In this document: one piece after another, positions 27,229 through 39,339 of the stretch
How the letters are laid out: each line of letters starts with the position of its first letter
How positions within the stretch are numbered: the first letter of the stretch is position 1
From: Gemmatimonadota bacterium
GTDB taxonomy: Bacteria; Gemmatimonadota; Gemmatimonadetes; Longimicrobiales; Gaopeijiaceae
Reading direction: 5' to 3'
DNA: 64,000 nt
NCBI GenBank assembly: GCA_009692205.1
Contig: SHZR01000015.1
Location: forward strand, 1 to 64,000
Notes under the pieces: model-generated
Seen by the model: the letters and a program-made list of their open reading frames with translations, nothing else
What the model was told of the DNA's origin: nothing
Database searches by the model: none
Program-made: the position numbers and the translations under genes

Positions 27229-28466
27229 CGAGCGACAAGCATCTCCGGTGTAGCTTCTGCGGTAAGTCCAAGGAGAGCGTCAAGAAGTTCATCTCCGGAC
27301 CGAACGTCTATATCTGCAACGAGTGCATATCGCTCTGTAACGAGATCCTGGCGGAGGAAGAGGAGAGGGAAGCACAGGCGCACGTACCTCCGAGCCCGAC
27401 TCCTGAGGAGATCAAGGCGGTCCTCGACCAGTACGTCATCGGCCAGGAGATGGCCAAGAGGGCGCTCTCCGTCGCGGTCTACAACCACTACAAGCGGGTC
27501 AGCCACCAGGGCGTGCTCGATGAGGTCGAGATCGACAAGGCGAATATCCTCTTGATCGGCCCGACCGGCGTCGGCAAGACGCTGCTCGCGCAGACGCTCG
27601 CCCGCACGCTCAACGTCCCATTCACCATCGCCGACGCCACGACGCTTACCGAGGCCGGCTACGTGGGCGAGGACGTCGAGAACATTCTGGTCCGGCTGCT
27701 CCAGGCCGCCGACTTCAACGTCGCCGAGTGCGAGCGCGGCATCGTCTACATCGACGAGATGGACAAGATCGCGCGCAAGTCGGAGAACCCCTCCATCACG
27801 CGCGACGTATCCGGCGAGGGCGTGCAGCAGGCCCTGCTCAAGATCCTCGAGGGCACAATCGCGAGTGTGCCGCCGCAGGGCGGGCGCAAGCACCCACAGC
27901 AGGAGTACATCCAGGTCAACACCCGCAACATCCTCTTCATCTGCGGGGGCGCGTTCGACGGCCTCGAGCAGATCGTCGAGGGCCGCCTCGGCAAGCGCAG
28001 GATCGGATTCGGCGGCGGAGACGTGGAGACGGTGGAGACGAAGGAAGGCGAGATCCTGCAGTGGGTGGAGCCGGAAGATCTCCAGCGCTACGGAATGATC
28101 CCAGAGATCGTAGGTCGGCTGCCCGTGACGGTGGCGCTGGAGAGCCTCGACGAGGAGGCCCTCGTCCGAATCCTGCAGGAGCCGAAGAACGCGCTCGTGA
28201 AGCAGTACGACAAGATGTTCGAACTGGAGGGCATCGGCCTGACATTCGAGCCAGCGGCGATCCTCGCGATTGCCCGCGGCGCGCTCGAGCGGGGCACGGG
28301 AGCCCGTGGCCTCCGCTCCATCATCGAGAACGTCATGCGGGACGTGATGTTCGAGATCCCCTCGCGGCGCGACGTCCGCGAGGTGGTGGTCACCGAGGAG
28401 TCGATCGACCACGGCGTGCCGCCGCTCCTCGTGCTGAACCCCGTGGAGCGTAAGCGCGAGGCGTAG
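27225..28466 (+). CDS. clpX: Clp protease ATP-binding subunit ClpX
   Basis: ClpX is the unfoldase that feeds ClpP. The 413-aa protein has the N-terminal C4 zinc-binding domain ([17 protein letters not shown], then [10 protein letters not shown]). It has the AAA+ Walker [17 protein letters not shown] (about 111-126), Walker [18 protein letters not shown], and a [14 protein letters not shown] segment near the IGF-type ClpP contact and pore region. The sensor-2 [15 protein letters not shown] is near the end. It is coupled to clpP by ATGA; lon starts 50 bp downstream. Confidence 0.98.
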   Translation: MTSDKHLRCSFCGKSKESVKKFISGPNVYICNECISLCNEILAEEEEREAQAHVPPSPTPEEIKAVLDQYVIGQEMAKRALSVAVYNHYKRVSHQGVLDEVEIDKANILLIGPTGVGKTLLAQTLARTLNVPFTIADATTLTEAGYVGEDVENILVRLLQAADFNVAECERGIVYIDEMDKIARKSENPSITRDVSGEGVQQALLKILEGTIASVPPQGGRKHPQQEYIQVNTRNILFICGGAFDGLEQIVEGRLGKRRIGFGGGDVETVETKEGEILQWVEPEDLQRYGMIPEIVGRLPVTVALESLDEEALVRILQEPKNALVKQYDKMFELEGIGLTFEPAAILAIARGALERGTGARGLRSIIENVMRDVMFEIPSRRDVREVVVTEESIDHGVPPLLVLNPVERKREA

Positions 28467-28516
28467 TCCCGCGTAGCGCTCCTACCCTCGACGGCCCGAA
28501 GCCGGTACGATAGCGC

Positions 28517-30925
28517 ATGCCGCTCCTCATCCGGGCCGAAGACCAGCTCGACATCCCCGATCGCCTGCCGGTGGTCGCGCTGCGCGACCTGGTGTTCTTC
28601 CCTTACATCGTGCTCCCGATCCTGATTGGTCGGAGACGATCGGTGGCGGCGCTCGAGGAAGCACGTGACAGCGACAACCTCGTGCTGCTCGTCGCGCAGA
28701 AGGATCCCGGCGTCGACGACCCCGGCCCGAACGAGATCTTCCGCGTGGGAACCGTCGCACGCCTCGTGCAGGTGTCGAAGCTTCCCGACGGGACGTCCCG
28801 TGTGGTGCTCGAGGGGCTCGGCCGGGCGCGCATCCGGAGGCTCACGACCACGACCGAGGCGCTGCGCGCGACGGTCGAGCCGCTGGTGAGCCGCGAGGCC
28901 GACCCCCAGGGCGATGCGCCCGACCGCATCGTGTCCCTCGCGCGCTCGGTGGTGAGCCTCTACGCGGAGTACGCGAGGCTCCACGAGCGCATCCCAGAGG
29001 AGTTGGCCACGACGCTGTCGGCCGAAGGCGACCGGGTTCGCCTCGCGCACCTGGTTTCCGGACACCTCATCCTGCCCTCGGTGGAGAAGCAGGAGATCCT
29101 GGAGTCGATCGACCTCGTGGCCCACCTGGAGATCCTGCGCGAGATCCTGGCGCGCGAGCTCGAGATCCTGCGCATCGAGCGGAAGCTCGACAAGCAGATC
29201 CAACTCCAACTCGGCGGCGCCCAGCCGTTCGACTTCGCCCCTGGCCTCAGGACCGTCCACCGCGAGCCCGCCAAAGACGAGCCGGACGAGTGGGCCGAGA
29301 TCGCCGAGACCATCGCGGACGCGGACCTGCCGCCGCACGCGCGCAGCCGGGCAGAGAAGGAGCTCGGACGCCTGCGGAAGCTCAATCCGGTCGCTCCCGA
29401 GGCGGCGGTGATCCGGACGCACCTCGACTGGATCGTCTCGCTGCCGTGGACCGCGCGCTCGAAGGACAGCATCGACGTGCGCCGCGCTGCCACCGTGCTC
29501 GAGGCCGCGCACTTCGGGCTCGTAGAGGTCAAGGAGCGGATTCTAGACCACGTCGCGGTACTCTCGCTGGTGCGTGAGATGCGCGGGCCGATCCTCTGCC
29601 TCGTAGGCCCTCCGGGCGTCGGCAAGACATCGCTCGGCAGAAGTATCGCCGACGCGCTAGGCCGAGAGTTCGTGCGCGTGAGCCTGGGTGGCGTTCGGGA
29701 CGAGGCTGAGATCCGCGGGCATCGCCGCACCTACGTGGGCGCGCTCCCGGGGCGTGTGATCCAGGGCATGCGGCGGAGCGGCACGCGGAATCCCGTCTTC
29801 CTCCTCGACGAGGTGGACAAGCTCGCGCGCGACTTCCACGGCGATCCGGGCGCGGCCCTCCTCGAGGTGCTCGACCCCGAGCAGAACCGCTCGTTCACGG
29901 ACCACTATCTCGAGCTCGAGTTCGACCTGTCGGACGTGCTGTTCGTCGCGACCGCCAACACGCTGCAGGAAGTGCCGGAGCCGCTCCGCGACCGCATGGA
30001 GGTCATCCGCCTGCCCGGGTACCTCGACACCGAGAAGCGGGAGATCGCGGCGCGCTTCCTCTGGCCTCGCCAGACCGAGCGTCACGGACTCGACACCCGC
30101 CCGGATCTCGCGCCCGAAGCGGTGCATCACATGATCGAGCGCTACACGCGCGAGGCCGGCGTGCGCGAGCTCGAGCGCCGACTCTCTCGGATCGCGCGCA
30201 AGCTCGCTCGCGCGGTCGCCGACGGGAGGCCGCTCGCGACGTCGATCGGCGTCGACGACCTCAAGGATCTGCTCGGGCCCCCGCCCTACCAGCCCCCGGA
30301 CCGCGAGAAGGAGGGCGACCGCATCGGCATCGCCAACGGACTCGCGTGGACCGCGGCCGGAGGCGCGGTCATGGACGTGGAGGTGGCGATCGTGCCTGGA
30401 ACGGGCAACCTTCGCCTGACGGGTACGCTCGGCGACGTGATGAAGGAGTCCGCCCAGGCGGCCGTCACCTACGCGCGCTCGCGGGCGCAGATCTTCGGTC
30501 TGGAGCCCCTCTTCCACGAGAAGATCGACGTGCACATCCACATCCCCGAAGGCGCCACCCCGAAGGATGGGCCCTCAGCGGGCATCACCATCGCGGTCGC
30601 GCTCATCTCGGCGCTCACGGACACCCCCACGCGCGCAGACGTGGCGATGACGGGCGAGATCACGCTGCGCGGTCGCGTGCTCGGCGTGGGCGGCGTGAAG
30701 GAAAAGGCCGTCGCGGCGCTCCGGGCCGGCGTGCGCAAGGTGGTGCTCCCCGACTCGAACGCGAGCGATCTGGAGCTACTGCCGCAGGAAGTGAAGGACC
30801 AGGTCGAGTTCGAGCTCGTCCGCACGATGGACGAGGTCATGAACGCCGCTCTGGCGCGGAGCCCTTACCGCGCGCGCCGCCCGGCGTCCGAGGCCGTCGC
30901 CGAAGTGCCGGTCTCGCACGGATGA
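28517..30925 (+). CDS. lon: ATP-dependent protease Lon
   Basis: Lon combines an N-terminal substrate-binding domain, an AAA+ module and a Ser-Lys protease in one chain of 802 aa. The N-domain begins LPVVALRDLVFFPYIVLPIL. Walker A is GPPGVGKTSLGRSIADALG (about 364-382) and Walker B FLLDEVDKLARDF. The catalytic Ser687 lies in ATPKDGPSAGITIAVALI and the Lys in GVKEKAVAALRAGV about 43 residues later. The C-terminus overlaps engB (ATGA). It probably belongs to the tig-clpPX transcription unit, though a 50-bp gap leaves room for its own promoter. Confidence 0.97.
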   Translation: MPLLIRAEDQLDIPDRLPVVALRDLVFFPYIVLPILIGRRRSVAALEEARDSDNLVLLVAQKDPGVDDPGPNEIFRVGTVARLVQVSKLPDGTSRVVLEGLGRARIRRLTTTTEALRATVEPLVSREADPQGDAPDRIVSLARSVVSLYAEYARLHERIPEELATTLSAEGDRVRLAHLVSGHLILPSVEKQEILESIDLVAHLEILREILARELEILRIERKLDKQIQLQLGGAQPFDFAPGLRTVHREPAKDEPDEWAEIAETIADADLPPHARSRAEKELGRLRKLNPVAPEAAVIRTHLDWIVSLPWTARSKDSIDVRRAATVLEAAHFGLVEVKERILDHVAVLSLVREMRGPILCLVGPPGVGKTSLGRSIADALGREFVRVSLGGVRDEAEIRGHRRTYVGALPGRVIQGMRRSGTRNPVFLLDEVDKLARDFHGDPGAALLEVLDPEQNRSFTDHYLELEFDLSDVLFVATANTLQEVPEPLRDRMEVIRLPGYLDTEKREIAARFLWPRQTERHGLDTRPDLAPEAVHHMIERYTREAGVRELERRLSRIARKLARAVADGRPLATSIGVDDLKDLLGPPPYQPPDREKEGDRIGIANGLAWTAAGGAVMDVEVAIVPGTGNLRLTGTLGDVMKESAQAAVTYARSRAQIFGLEPLFHEKIDVHIHIPEGATPKDGPSAGITIAVALISALTDTPTRADVAMTGEITLRGRVLGVGGVKEKAVAALRAGVRKVVLPDSNASDLELLPQEVKDQVEFELVRTMDEVMNAALARSPYRARRPASEAVAEVPVSHG

Positions 30926-31527
30926 AGATCCGCACCGTCGAGTACGCAGGGACCATCGCGGCGGCCGGAGGCAAGGCACCGGGAACCCTCCCGCAGATCG
31001 CGTTCTCGGGAAGGTCAAATGTCGGGAAGTCTTCGCTGATCAACATGCTGCTCCGGCGCACGCGTAAGAAGATCGCCTACGTGTCGAGCACGCCCGGAAA
31101 GACGCAGGCGCTCAACTTCTATTGCGTCAACGACAAGTTCTTCCTCGTCGACCTACCCGGATACGGTTACGCTCGCGTGCCGGAGGCGAAACGGGAGACG
31201 TGGACCCCCCTGATCGAGTGGTACCTGAGTTTGTCGGGCAAGGTGCGAGGGGTGGTCCACCTCGTGGACTCTCGGCACCCGCCCACCGGGCATGACCTCT
31301 CGATGGTGTCGTACCTCGGGGAAATCGGGCTGCCCGCGCTGATCGTCCTCACCAAGGTCGACAAGCTCAAGAAGGCCGAGCTGGAACGCTCCCGGGCGCG
31401 GGCGCTCGAGGCTCTCGGTATCGAGGAGTCGCAGCTCCTCCCGTTCTCGGCCAAGACGGGCGAGGGCCGCGACGCACTCCTCTCGGCGCTGGAGGAGTTG
31501 CTCCACCCACGCGCACCCGCGGCGTGA
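30922..31527 (+). CDS. engB: Ribosome biogenesis GTP-binding protein EngB (YsxC/YihA)
   Basis: EngB is a small GTPase needed for late 50S assembly. The 201-aa protein starts at the ATG at 30922, which overlaps the lon stop. It contains G1 FSGRSNVGKSSLINMLLRRT (about 29-48), the G2 threonine region YVSSTPGKTQALNFY, G3 VDLPGYGYARVP, and G4 VLTKVDKLKK, followed by SAKTGEG. The link lon-engB is common in many phyla. Its stop overlaps the GTG start of the next gene. Confidence 0.96.
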   Translation: MKIRTVEYAGTIAAAGGKAPGTLPQIAFSGRSNVGKSSLINMLLRRTRKKIAYVSSTPGKTQALNFYCVNDKFFLVDLPGYGYARVPEAKRETWTPLIEWYLSLSGKVRGVVHLVDSRHPPTGHDLSMVSYLGEIGLPALIVLTKVDKLKKAELERSRARALEALGIEESQLLPFSAKTGEGRDALLSALEELLHPRAPAA

Positions 31528-32117
31528 GCACGCGGCGTGGCCGGCTCGCGCTCCTGCTCGCGGTCGGAGCGTGCACCATCGCCCCCGGCCCCCCCGACAC
31601 CAGCCTCCCGGATGTGGGCGCGCCGCCGACGGGATTCGGGACGCTCCGCCAGGAAGACGTCTCGATCACGCTCAGGAGCGGGGACCTAAGCCTCCTCGTG
31701 ACGCCCCTGCACCGATCGGTCACGCACGTCACCGCACCCGACACCGAGCGCCGTCTCACCGCGCTGGTGGCGGCGCATGCGACGCCAGGCAGGGAGGACG
31801 GCTCTGGGCTCTTCCTGGTGTCGCTCTTCTCCGATCGGCCGGACGTGGGGTTCGTGCCCGAGGACGTGCAGCTGATCGCGCTGGGCTTCCGGCTCCGCCC
31901 TTCGACCATCGTGGCGCTCACGCCCACATGGGGGGAGCGGCGGCTCCGGCAGCGGGAGCAGGAGATGGCGGTGTACGACTTCGCCGACGGCGTGGACCTG
32001 GAGCGGGACCTCGTGCTGGTCTACGGGCTCGTGCAGAGTGCCCAGTGGAGCGCGATCCTACCGCGTATCCTGGCGGAACGGGCCCGCGTGCGTGCGCGCG
32101 CCGGCCTCGGGGCGTAG
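31524..32117 (+). CDS. Putative lipoprotein of unknown function
   Basis: This 197-aa product from a GTG start overlapping engB (GTGA) has a lipoprotein leader (RRGRLALLLAVGACTIAP, Cys about 17). The mature part contains beta-rich segments, LRQEDVSITLRSGDLSLLVT and GLFLVSLFSDRPDVGFVPED, then VALTPTWGERRLRQREQE, and ends in a basic helix. No catalytic motif is seen. It ends the tig-clpP-clpX-lon-engB unit and runs tail to tail with the sigma-54 activator gene (5-bp gap). Confidence 0.75.
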   Translation: MSTRRGRLALLLAVGACTIAPGPPDTSLPDVGAPPTGFGTLRQEDVSITLRSGDLSLLVTPLHRSVTHVTAPDTERRLTALVAAHATPGREDGSGLFLVSLFSDRPDVGFVPEDVQLIALGFRLRPSTIVALTPTWGERRLRQREQEMAVYDFADGVDLERDLVLVYGLVQSAQWSAILPRILAERARVRARAGLGA

Positions 32118-32122
32118 CCCCG

Positions 32123-33729
<1,607 letters not shown>

Positions 33730-33733
<4 letters not shown>

Positions 33734-34245
33734 GGCGCGCCCACGGGCGGCGTGCCGCCGGGCAGGGTATGCGGGGCTGCTCCGCCAGCGAGGAGGGCCA
33801 CCGCGTGCGCGACGAGGGGCTCTAGGACCGCGAGCCCGTCCTTCACCCCCCCGGGGCTCCCGGGGAGGTTCACGATCAACGTGCGGCCTCGCACGCCGGC
33901 GAGCCCCCGCGAGAGGACCGCGTAGGGCGTCGCGGTGAGCCCGCGCCGGCGGATCTCTTCGGCGAGGCCCGGGGCCTCGCGTTCGAGCACGGCGCGTGTG
34001 GCCTCGGGCGTGACATCCCTTGGCGCCAAGCCGGTGCCCCCGGTGGTCAGAATGAGGTCGAGCCCGAGCGCATCCGCCCACGTGAGCAAGAGCGGAACCA
34101 TGCTGGAGGTCTCGTCGGGGACGACACCCCTGGCGGCGACCTCGTAGCCGCGCGAGCCGCACCACGCGACGATGCGGGCGCCGCTCTCGTCCTGGCGCTC
34201 GCCCCTCGCGCAGCCGTCGCTCACCGTCAGGATTCCGACGCGCAT
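33730..34245 (-). CDS. mog: MogA/MoaB-family molybdopterin adenylyltransferase
   Basis: This 171-aa protein activates molybdopterin by adenylylation before molybdenum insertion. It starts MRVGILTVSDGCARGERQDE at 34245, only two bases after the gcvT stop. The substrate motifs are LTTGGTGLAPRDVTPEATRA (about 68-87) and LIVNLPGSPGGVKDGL near 135-150. No other molybdenum-cofactor gene lies in the window, so it sits alone in a mixed operon. MogA and MoaB have the same fold and cannot be separated with certainty here. Confidence 0.92.
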
Positions 34246-34247
34246 GG

Positions 34248-35357
34248 CTAGCGACGGATGGAGCCCTGGGTGTAAAACGGCGGCCGAGTGACCACCGCGT
34301 CGAGGGCCCGGCCGCGCGCGTCCACGTGGAGCTTCGTGCCGGGTGCCGCCCTCTGCGCCGGGACGTACCCCATGGCGATGCCGATCCCGAGGGAGGGGCT
34401 CACCGTCCCGCTGGTGACCACGCCCACCGGCTCGCCGTCCGCGAGGATGCCGTAACCATGCCGGGGAAAGGCGCGCTCCCCGAGTACCAGCCCCACCAGG
34501 CGGCGGCGAATGCCCTCCTTCTTCTGCGCGAGCAGCGCGTCGCGACCGACGAAGTCGCTCTTGTCGAGCTTGGTGATCCACGCGAGGCCCGCCTCGAGGG
34601 GCGTGTGCTCCGCGTCGAGTTCGTTGCCGTAGAGCGGGTACCCCATCTCGAGCCTCAGCGAGTCACGCGCTCCGAGCCCGACGGGCACAAGGCCCGCGCC
34701 CTTCCCCGCCTGGAGCAGCGTGCGCCAGACTCCGACCGCGTCCGCCGAGGCGACGTAGAGCTCGAAGCCGTCCTCACCCGTATAGCCGGTGCCCGCGATC
34801 GTCGCCGGGACCCCCGCGACCTTTCCTTCCGTGAACCGGTAGTACGTCACCCCGTCGAGGCCGACGTCGACCAGCGGGGCCAGAATCTCTCGGGCTGCGG
34901 GGCCCTGGAGTGCGAGCAGCGCCGTCGTGTCGGACACGTTCTCGAGTTCGACGTCGAGGCCGGCCGCGTGCGAGTTCACCCACGCCCAGTCCTTCTCCAG
35001 GTTGGACGCGTTCACCACAAGCATGTACCGGTCGGCGTAGCGGTAGACCAAGAGGTCGTCGACGATGCCGCCGGACTCGAGACACATGGCGGAGTACTGC
35101 GCCTGGCCCACCTCGGACTGTGCGGCGTCGTTCACCGTGACGCGCTGCACGAGATCGAGCGCCTGGGGGCCGCGCACGATGAACTCCCCCATGTGCGACA
35201 CGTCGAAGAGCCCTGCGGCCTCGCGGACCGCTCGATGCTCGGCCGTGATACCGCTCGGGTACTGAACCGGCATTTCGAAGCCCGCGAAGGGGACGAGCTT
35301 GCCCCCCAGCTTCGCGTGTTCGTCGTGAAGCGGCGTGCGCTCGAGGACGGAACTCAT
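34248..35357 (-). CDS. gcvT: Glycine cleavage system T protein (aminomethyltransferase)
   Basis: GcvT transfers the aminomethyl carbon from lipoyl-GcvH to tetrahydrofolate, releasing ammonia. The 369-aa protein starts at the ATG at 35357 (MSSVLERTPLHDEHAKLGGK), overlapping argF by ATGA. Folate-binding landmarks are MVPFAGFEMPVQYPSGI-like sequence near residue 22, FDVSHMGEFIVRGP, VNASNLEKDWAWV, GTGYTGEDGFELYV and GLGARDSLRLEMGYPLYGNE with the catalytic Arg/Asp region. gcvH and gcvP are not in the window. Confidence 0.96.
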   Translation of the reverse strand: MSSVLERTPLHDEHAKLGGKLVPFAGFEMPVQYPSGITAEHRAVREAAGLFDVSHMGEFIVRGPQALDLVQRVTVNDAAQSEVGQAQYSAMCLESGGIVDDLLVYRYADRYMLVVNASNLEKDWAWVNSHAAGLDVELENVSDTTALLALQGPAAREILAPLVDVGLDGVTYYRFTEGKVAGVPATIAGTGYTGEDGFELYVASADAVGVWRTLLQAGKGAGLVPVGLGARDSLRLEMGYPLYGNELDAEHTPLEAGLAWITKLDKSDFVGRDALLAQKKEGIRRRLVGLVLGERAFPRHGYGILADGEPVGVVTSGTVSPSLGIGIAMGYVPAQRAAPGTKLHVDARGRALDAVVTRPPFYTQGSIRR

Positions 35358-36256
35358 CCCATCAAGTCGAGGAGGATCGCCTTCTGCGCGTGCATGCGAT
35401 TCTCTGCCTCGTCGAAGATCCTGGACTGGGGCCCGTCGATCACGGACGCCATGACCTCCTCGCCGCGGTGCGCCGGCAGGCAATGCAAGAAGATCGCCTT
35501 GCGATCCGCGCGCTTCATGAGCGCGTCGTCGACCACGTATCCGGCGAACGCGCGTGCGCGCACCGCCATCTCCTCCTCCTGGCCCATCGAGGCCCAGACG
35601 TCCGTCGTGACCACGTCGGCACCCTCAGCGGCCTCGGCCGGATCTCGGGTCAGCAGGACCCTTCCGGTCTTCTGCGCGCGCGCCACCACGGTCGGGTCAG
35701 GGTCGTAGCCCGCGGGGCACGCGAGCCGGAGCTCGAAGCCGAGCCGGAACGCGGCATTGATCCACGAGTTGGCCATGTTGTTGCCGTCGCCGATCCACGC
35801 CACCTTGCGGGCGGAATGGTCGGAGCCGAACGCCTCGGCCACCGTCTGTAGGTCAGCGATGACCTGACAGGGGTGCAGGAGGTCCGTGAGCGCGTTGACC
35901 ACCGGCACGGACGCGTGCTCGGCCAGCTCCTCGACCTCGGCGTGCGCGAACGTGCGGATGGTGATTCCGTCCACGTACCGCGACAGCACCTCCGCGGTAT
36001 CGGAGACCGTCTCGCCGCGCCCGATCTGGCTGTCGCGATCCGACAAGAAGATGGCGTGCCCGCCGAGCTGGGTCATCGCCACCTCGAACGAGACGCGCGT
36101 GCGCGTGGAGCTCTTCCTGAAGATCATCGCGAGGCTCTTGCCGGTGAGCTTCGACTTGTCGTCGCCGGACTTGAGACGCCGGGCCCGATCGAGGAGCGCG
36201 ATCAGCTCTTCGGTGGAGAAGTCCGTGATCGCAAGGAAATCGCGGTGTGTGGCCAT
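35354..36256 (-). CDS. argF: Ornithine carbamoyltransferase
   Basis: ArgF makes citrulline from ornithine and carbamoyl phosphate. The 300-aa protein contains the carbamoyl-phosphate motif FRKSSTRTRVSFEVAMTQLG (about 46-65), LLHPCQVIADLQT (the HPCQ motif), DVWASMGQEEE (SMG motif region), and the ornithine-specific HCLPAHRGEEVM near the end. Length is slightly short of the usual 305-335 but complete. It lies 12 bp after hslU and is coupled to gcvT. Otherwise no arginine genes are nearby. Confidence 0.96.
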   Translation of the reverse strand: MATHRDFLAITDFSTEELIALLDRARRLKSGDDKSKLTGKSLAMIFRKSSTRTRVSFEVAMTQLGGHAIFLSDRDSQIGRGETVSDTAEVLSRYVDGITIRTFAHAEVEELAEHASVPVVNALTDLLHPCQVIADLQTVAEAFGSDHSARKVAWIGDGNNMANSWINAAFRLGFELRLACPAGYDPDPTVVARAQKTGRVLLTRDPAEAAEGADVVTTDVWASMGQEEEMAVRARAFAGYVVDDALMKRADRKAIFLHCLPAHRGEEVMASVIDGPQSRIFDEAENRMHAQKAILLDLMG

Positions 36257-36268
36257 GTCTGGTGGCTG

Positions 36269-37743
<1,475 letters not shown>

Positions 37744-37747
<4 letters not shown>

Positions 37748-38325
37748 GCTTCCTTGACCCCGTCGACGCCGAGCTCGAGCACGACGATATCCTGGTTGGT
37801 GTAGATGCAGATCCCGCCCGCGATCTCGAGCGAGCGCTGCACGATCGCCTTGGCGTCGAGGTCGGAGTGCGCCTTGAGCGCGCGAGCCGCCGAGAGGGCG
37901 TACGAGCCCCCCGATCCGATCGCGACGATGTCGTCGTCCGGCTCGATGATGTCGCCGAGTCCGCTCACCATGAACAGGTGGTTGGCGTCGGCCACCGCGA
38001 GGAGCGCGTCGAGCCGTCGGAGGTAGCGGTCCATACGCCAGTCCTTGGCCAACTCGACAATCGCCTTCGTCATGTTCGCGGGATAGCGATCGAGCTTCTC
38101 CTCGAGCTTGTCGAAGAGCGTGAACGCATCCGCGACGGCACCGGCGAACCCCGCCAGGAACTTGCCGTCCTTCAGCGCTCTGACTTTGCGCGCCGATCCC
38201 TTCACGACGGTGTCGCCCATCGTGACCTGACCATCCCCACCCATGGCGACCCGTCCGTCACGACGGACGGCGAGCACAGTGGTGGAACGAATGAGACGAG
38301 GGGCCGCGCTGGAGGGGGATCGCAT
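37744..38325 (-). CDS. hslV: HslUV protease proteolytic subunit HslV
   Basis: HslV is a threonine protease of proteasome beta-subunit fold. The 193-aa frame from the ATG at 38325 begins [20 protein letters not shown], so about 15 residues are removed to expose the catalytic Thr of [10 protein letters not shown]. The body has [18 protein letters not shown], the KVRAL segment, [20 protein letters not shown] and [15 protein letters not shown]. Upstream in-frame residues are antisense to xerC and were excluded. It is 77 bp from xerC and overlaps hslU. Confidence 0.95.
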
Positions 38326-38402
38326 GACCGAGGGGCTGCCGGTAGGAAGGGGAATGAATCTAACGGCACCGCTGCCGAACTGGCAGACGCCGAGCGCCCC
38401 CG

Positions 38403-39332
38403 CTAGGTCGATCGCGGGTGGGCCTGCCGATAGACGCGCAGCAGCCGCTCCTTGCTCGTGTGGGTGTAGATCTGCGTGGTCGAGAGGGAGACGTGGCCGA
38501 GGAGTTCCTTTACGGCGAGCAGATCCGCCCCGGCCTCCAGCAGGTGGGTGGCGAAGCTGTGGCGGAGCGCGTGCGCCGAGAGGCCCCGCGCGCCGGCGGC
38601 CACCTCGAAGCATTTGCGCACCGTCTCCTGGATGGAGCGGCGGGACAGCCGCCCGCCCCGCGCGTTCAGGAGCAGAGGGCCCGACGTCCGGTCCGCCACC
38701 TCCGCGCGCCGGAGCGCGTAGCGTCCGAGCGCGCGGAGCGCGGCGTCCGTGACCGGAACAATGCGCTCCTTTCGGCCCTTGCCGAGCACGCGCACCGACT
38801 TCGAGCGCTCGTCGAGCACACCGACGTCGAGGCCGTGCAGCTCCGACAGGCGGAGCCCGCTCCCGTAGAGCAGTTCCATGATGAGCAGCGTGCGCGTGCC
38901 GGAGAGCGTGTTCTCCGCGGCGGCTCGTTCGGCAAACGCGAACACGTCCTCGACGTCCCCTCGAGACAGGTGGCCGGGGAGCCGCTTGTCGAGCTTGGGG
39001 CCGCGAACCGCGCGCCCGGGGCTCGAGTCGATGCGCTCCTCGGCTTGAAGGAAGCGGAAGAACGTGCGGGCGGCGGCGAGTTTGCGCGCCGCCGAGCGCT
39101 TGGAGAGACCCTGCCGCCCGCACCATCCGAGGAACGCCCTGAGCGCGAGGCGATCGACCTCACTGTCGGACCACTGCCACGAGGCGCGGCCCAAGTATTC
39201 CCCGAGGAACGACTCGAGCTGGGCCAAGTCCCGCGCGTACGCCGTCACCGTGTTCGGCGAGAGCTGCCGCTCATCCGCCAGGTGCTTCAGGAACTCCACG
39301 ACCTCCGGGCCCGACGAGCCGGTCTCGGTCAT
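38403..39332 (-). CDS. xerC: Tyrosine recombinase XerC/XerD
   Basis: This site-specific recombinase of 309 aa probably resolves chromosome dimers. The N-terminal SAM-like domain runs to about 110 ([20 protein letters not shown]). The catalytic domain has the first Arg in [15 protein letters not shown], Lys in [11 protein letters not shown], His-x-x-Arg in [20 protein letters not shown], His in [14 protein letters not shown] and the nucleophile Tyr in [12 protein letters not shown]. The start ATG at 39332 lies seven bases after the trmFO stop. The topA-trmFO-xerC-hslV-hslU order equals the classical codV-type operon of Firmicutes. Confidence 0.94.
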   Translation of the reverse strand: MTETGSSGPEVVEFLKHLADERQLSPNTVTAYARDLAQLESFLGEYLGRASWQWSDSEVDRLALRAFLGWCGRQGLSKRSAARKLAAARTFFRFLQAEERIDSSPGRAVRGPKLDKRLPGHLSRGDVEDVFAFAERAAAENTLSGTRTLLIMELLYGSGLRLSELHGLDVGVLDERSKSVRVLGKGRKERIVPVTDAALRALGRYALRRAEVADRTSGPLLLNARGGRLSRRSIQETVRKCFEVAAGARGLSAHALRHSFATHLLEAGADLLAVKELLGHVSLSTTQIYTHTSKERLLRVYRQAHPRST

Positions 39333-39339
39333 GGATGCG

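Noticed and set aside
27024-28412. Long minus-strand frame opposite clpX
   Set aside because: Shadow of the clpX frame caused by high GC; no start signal or domain.
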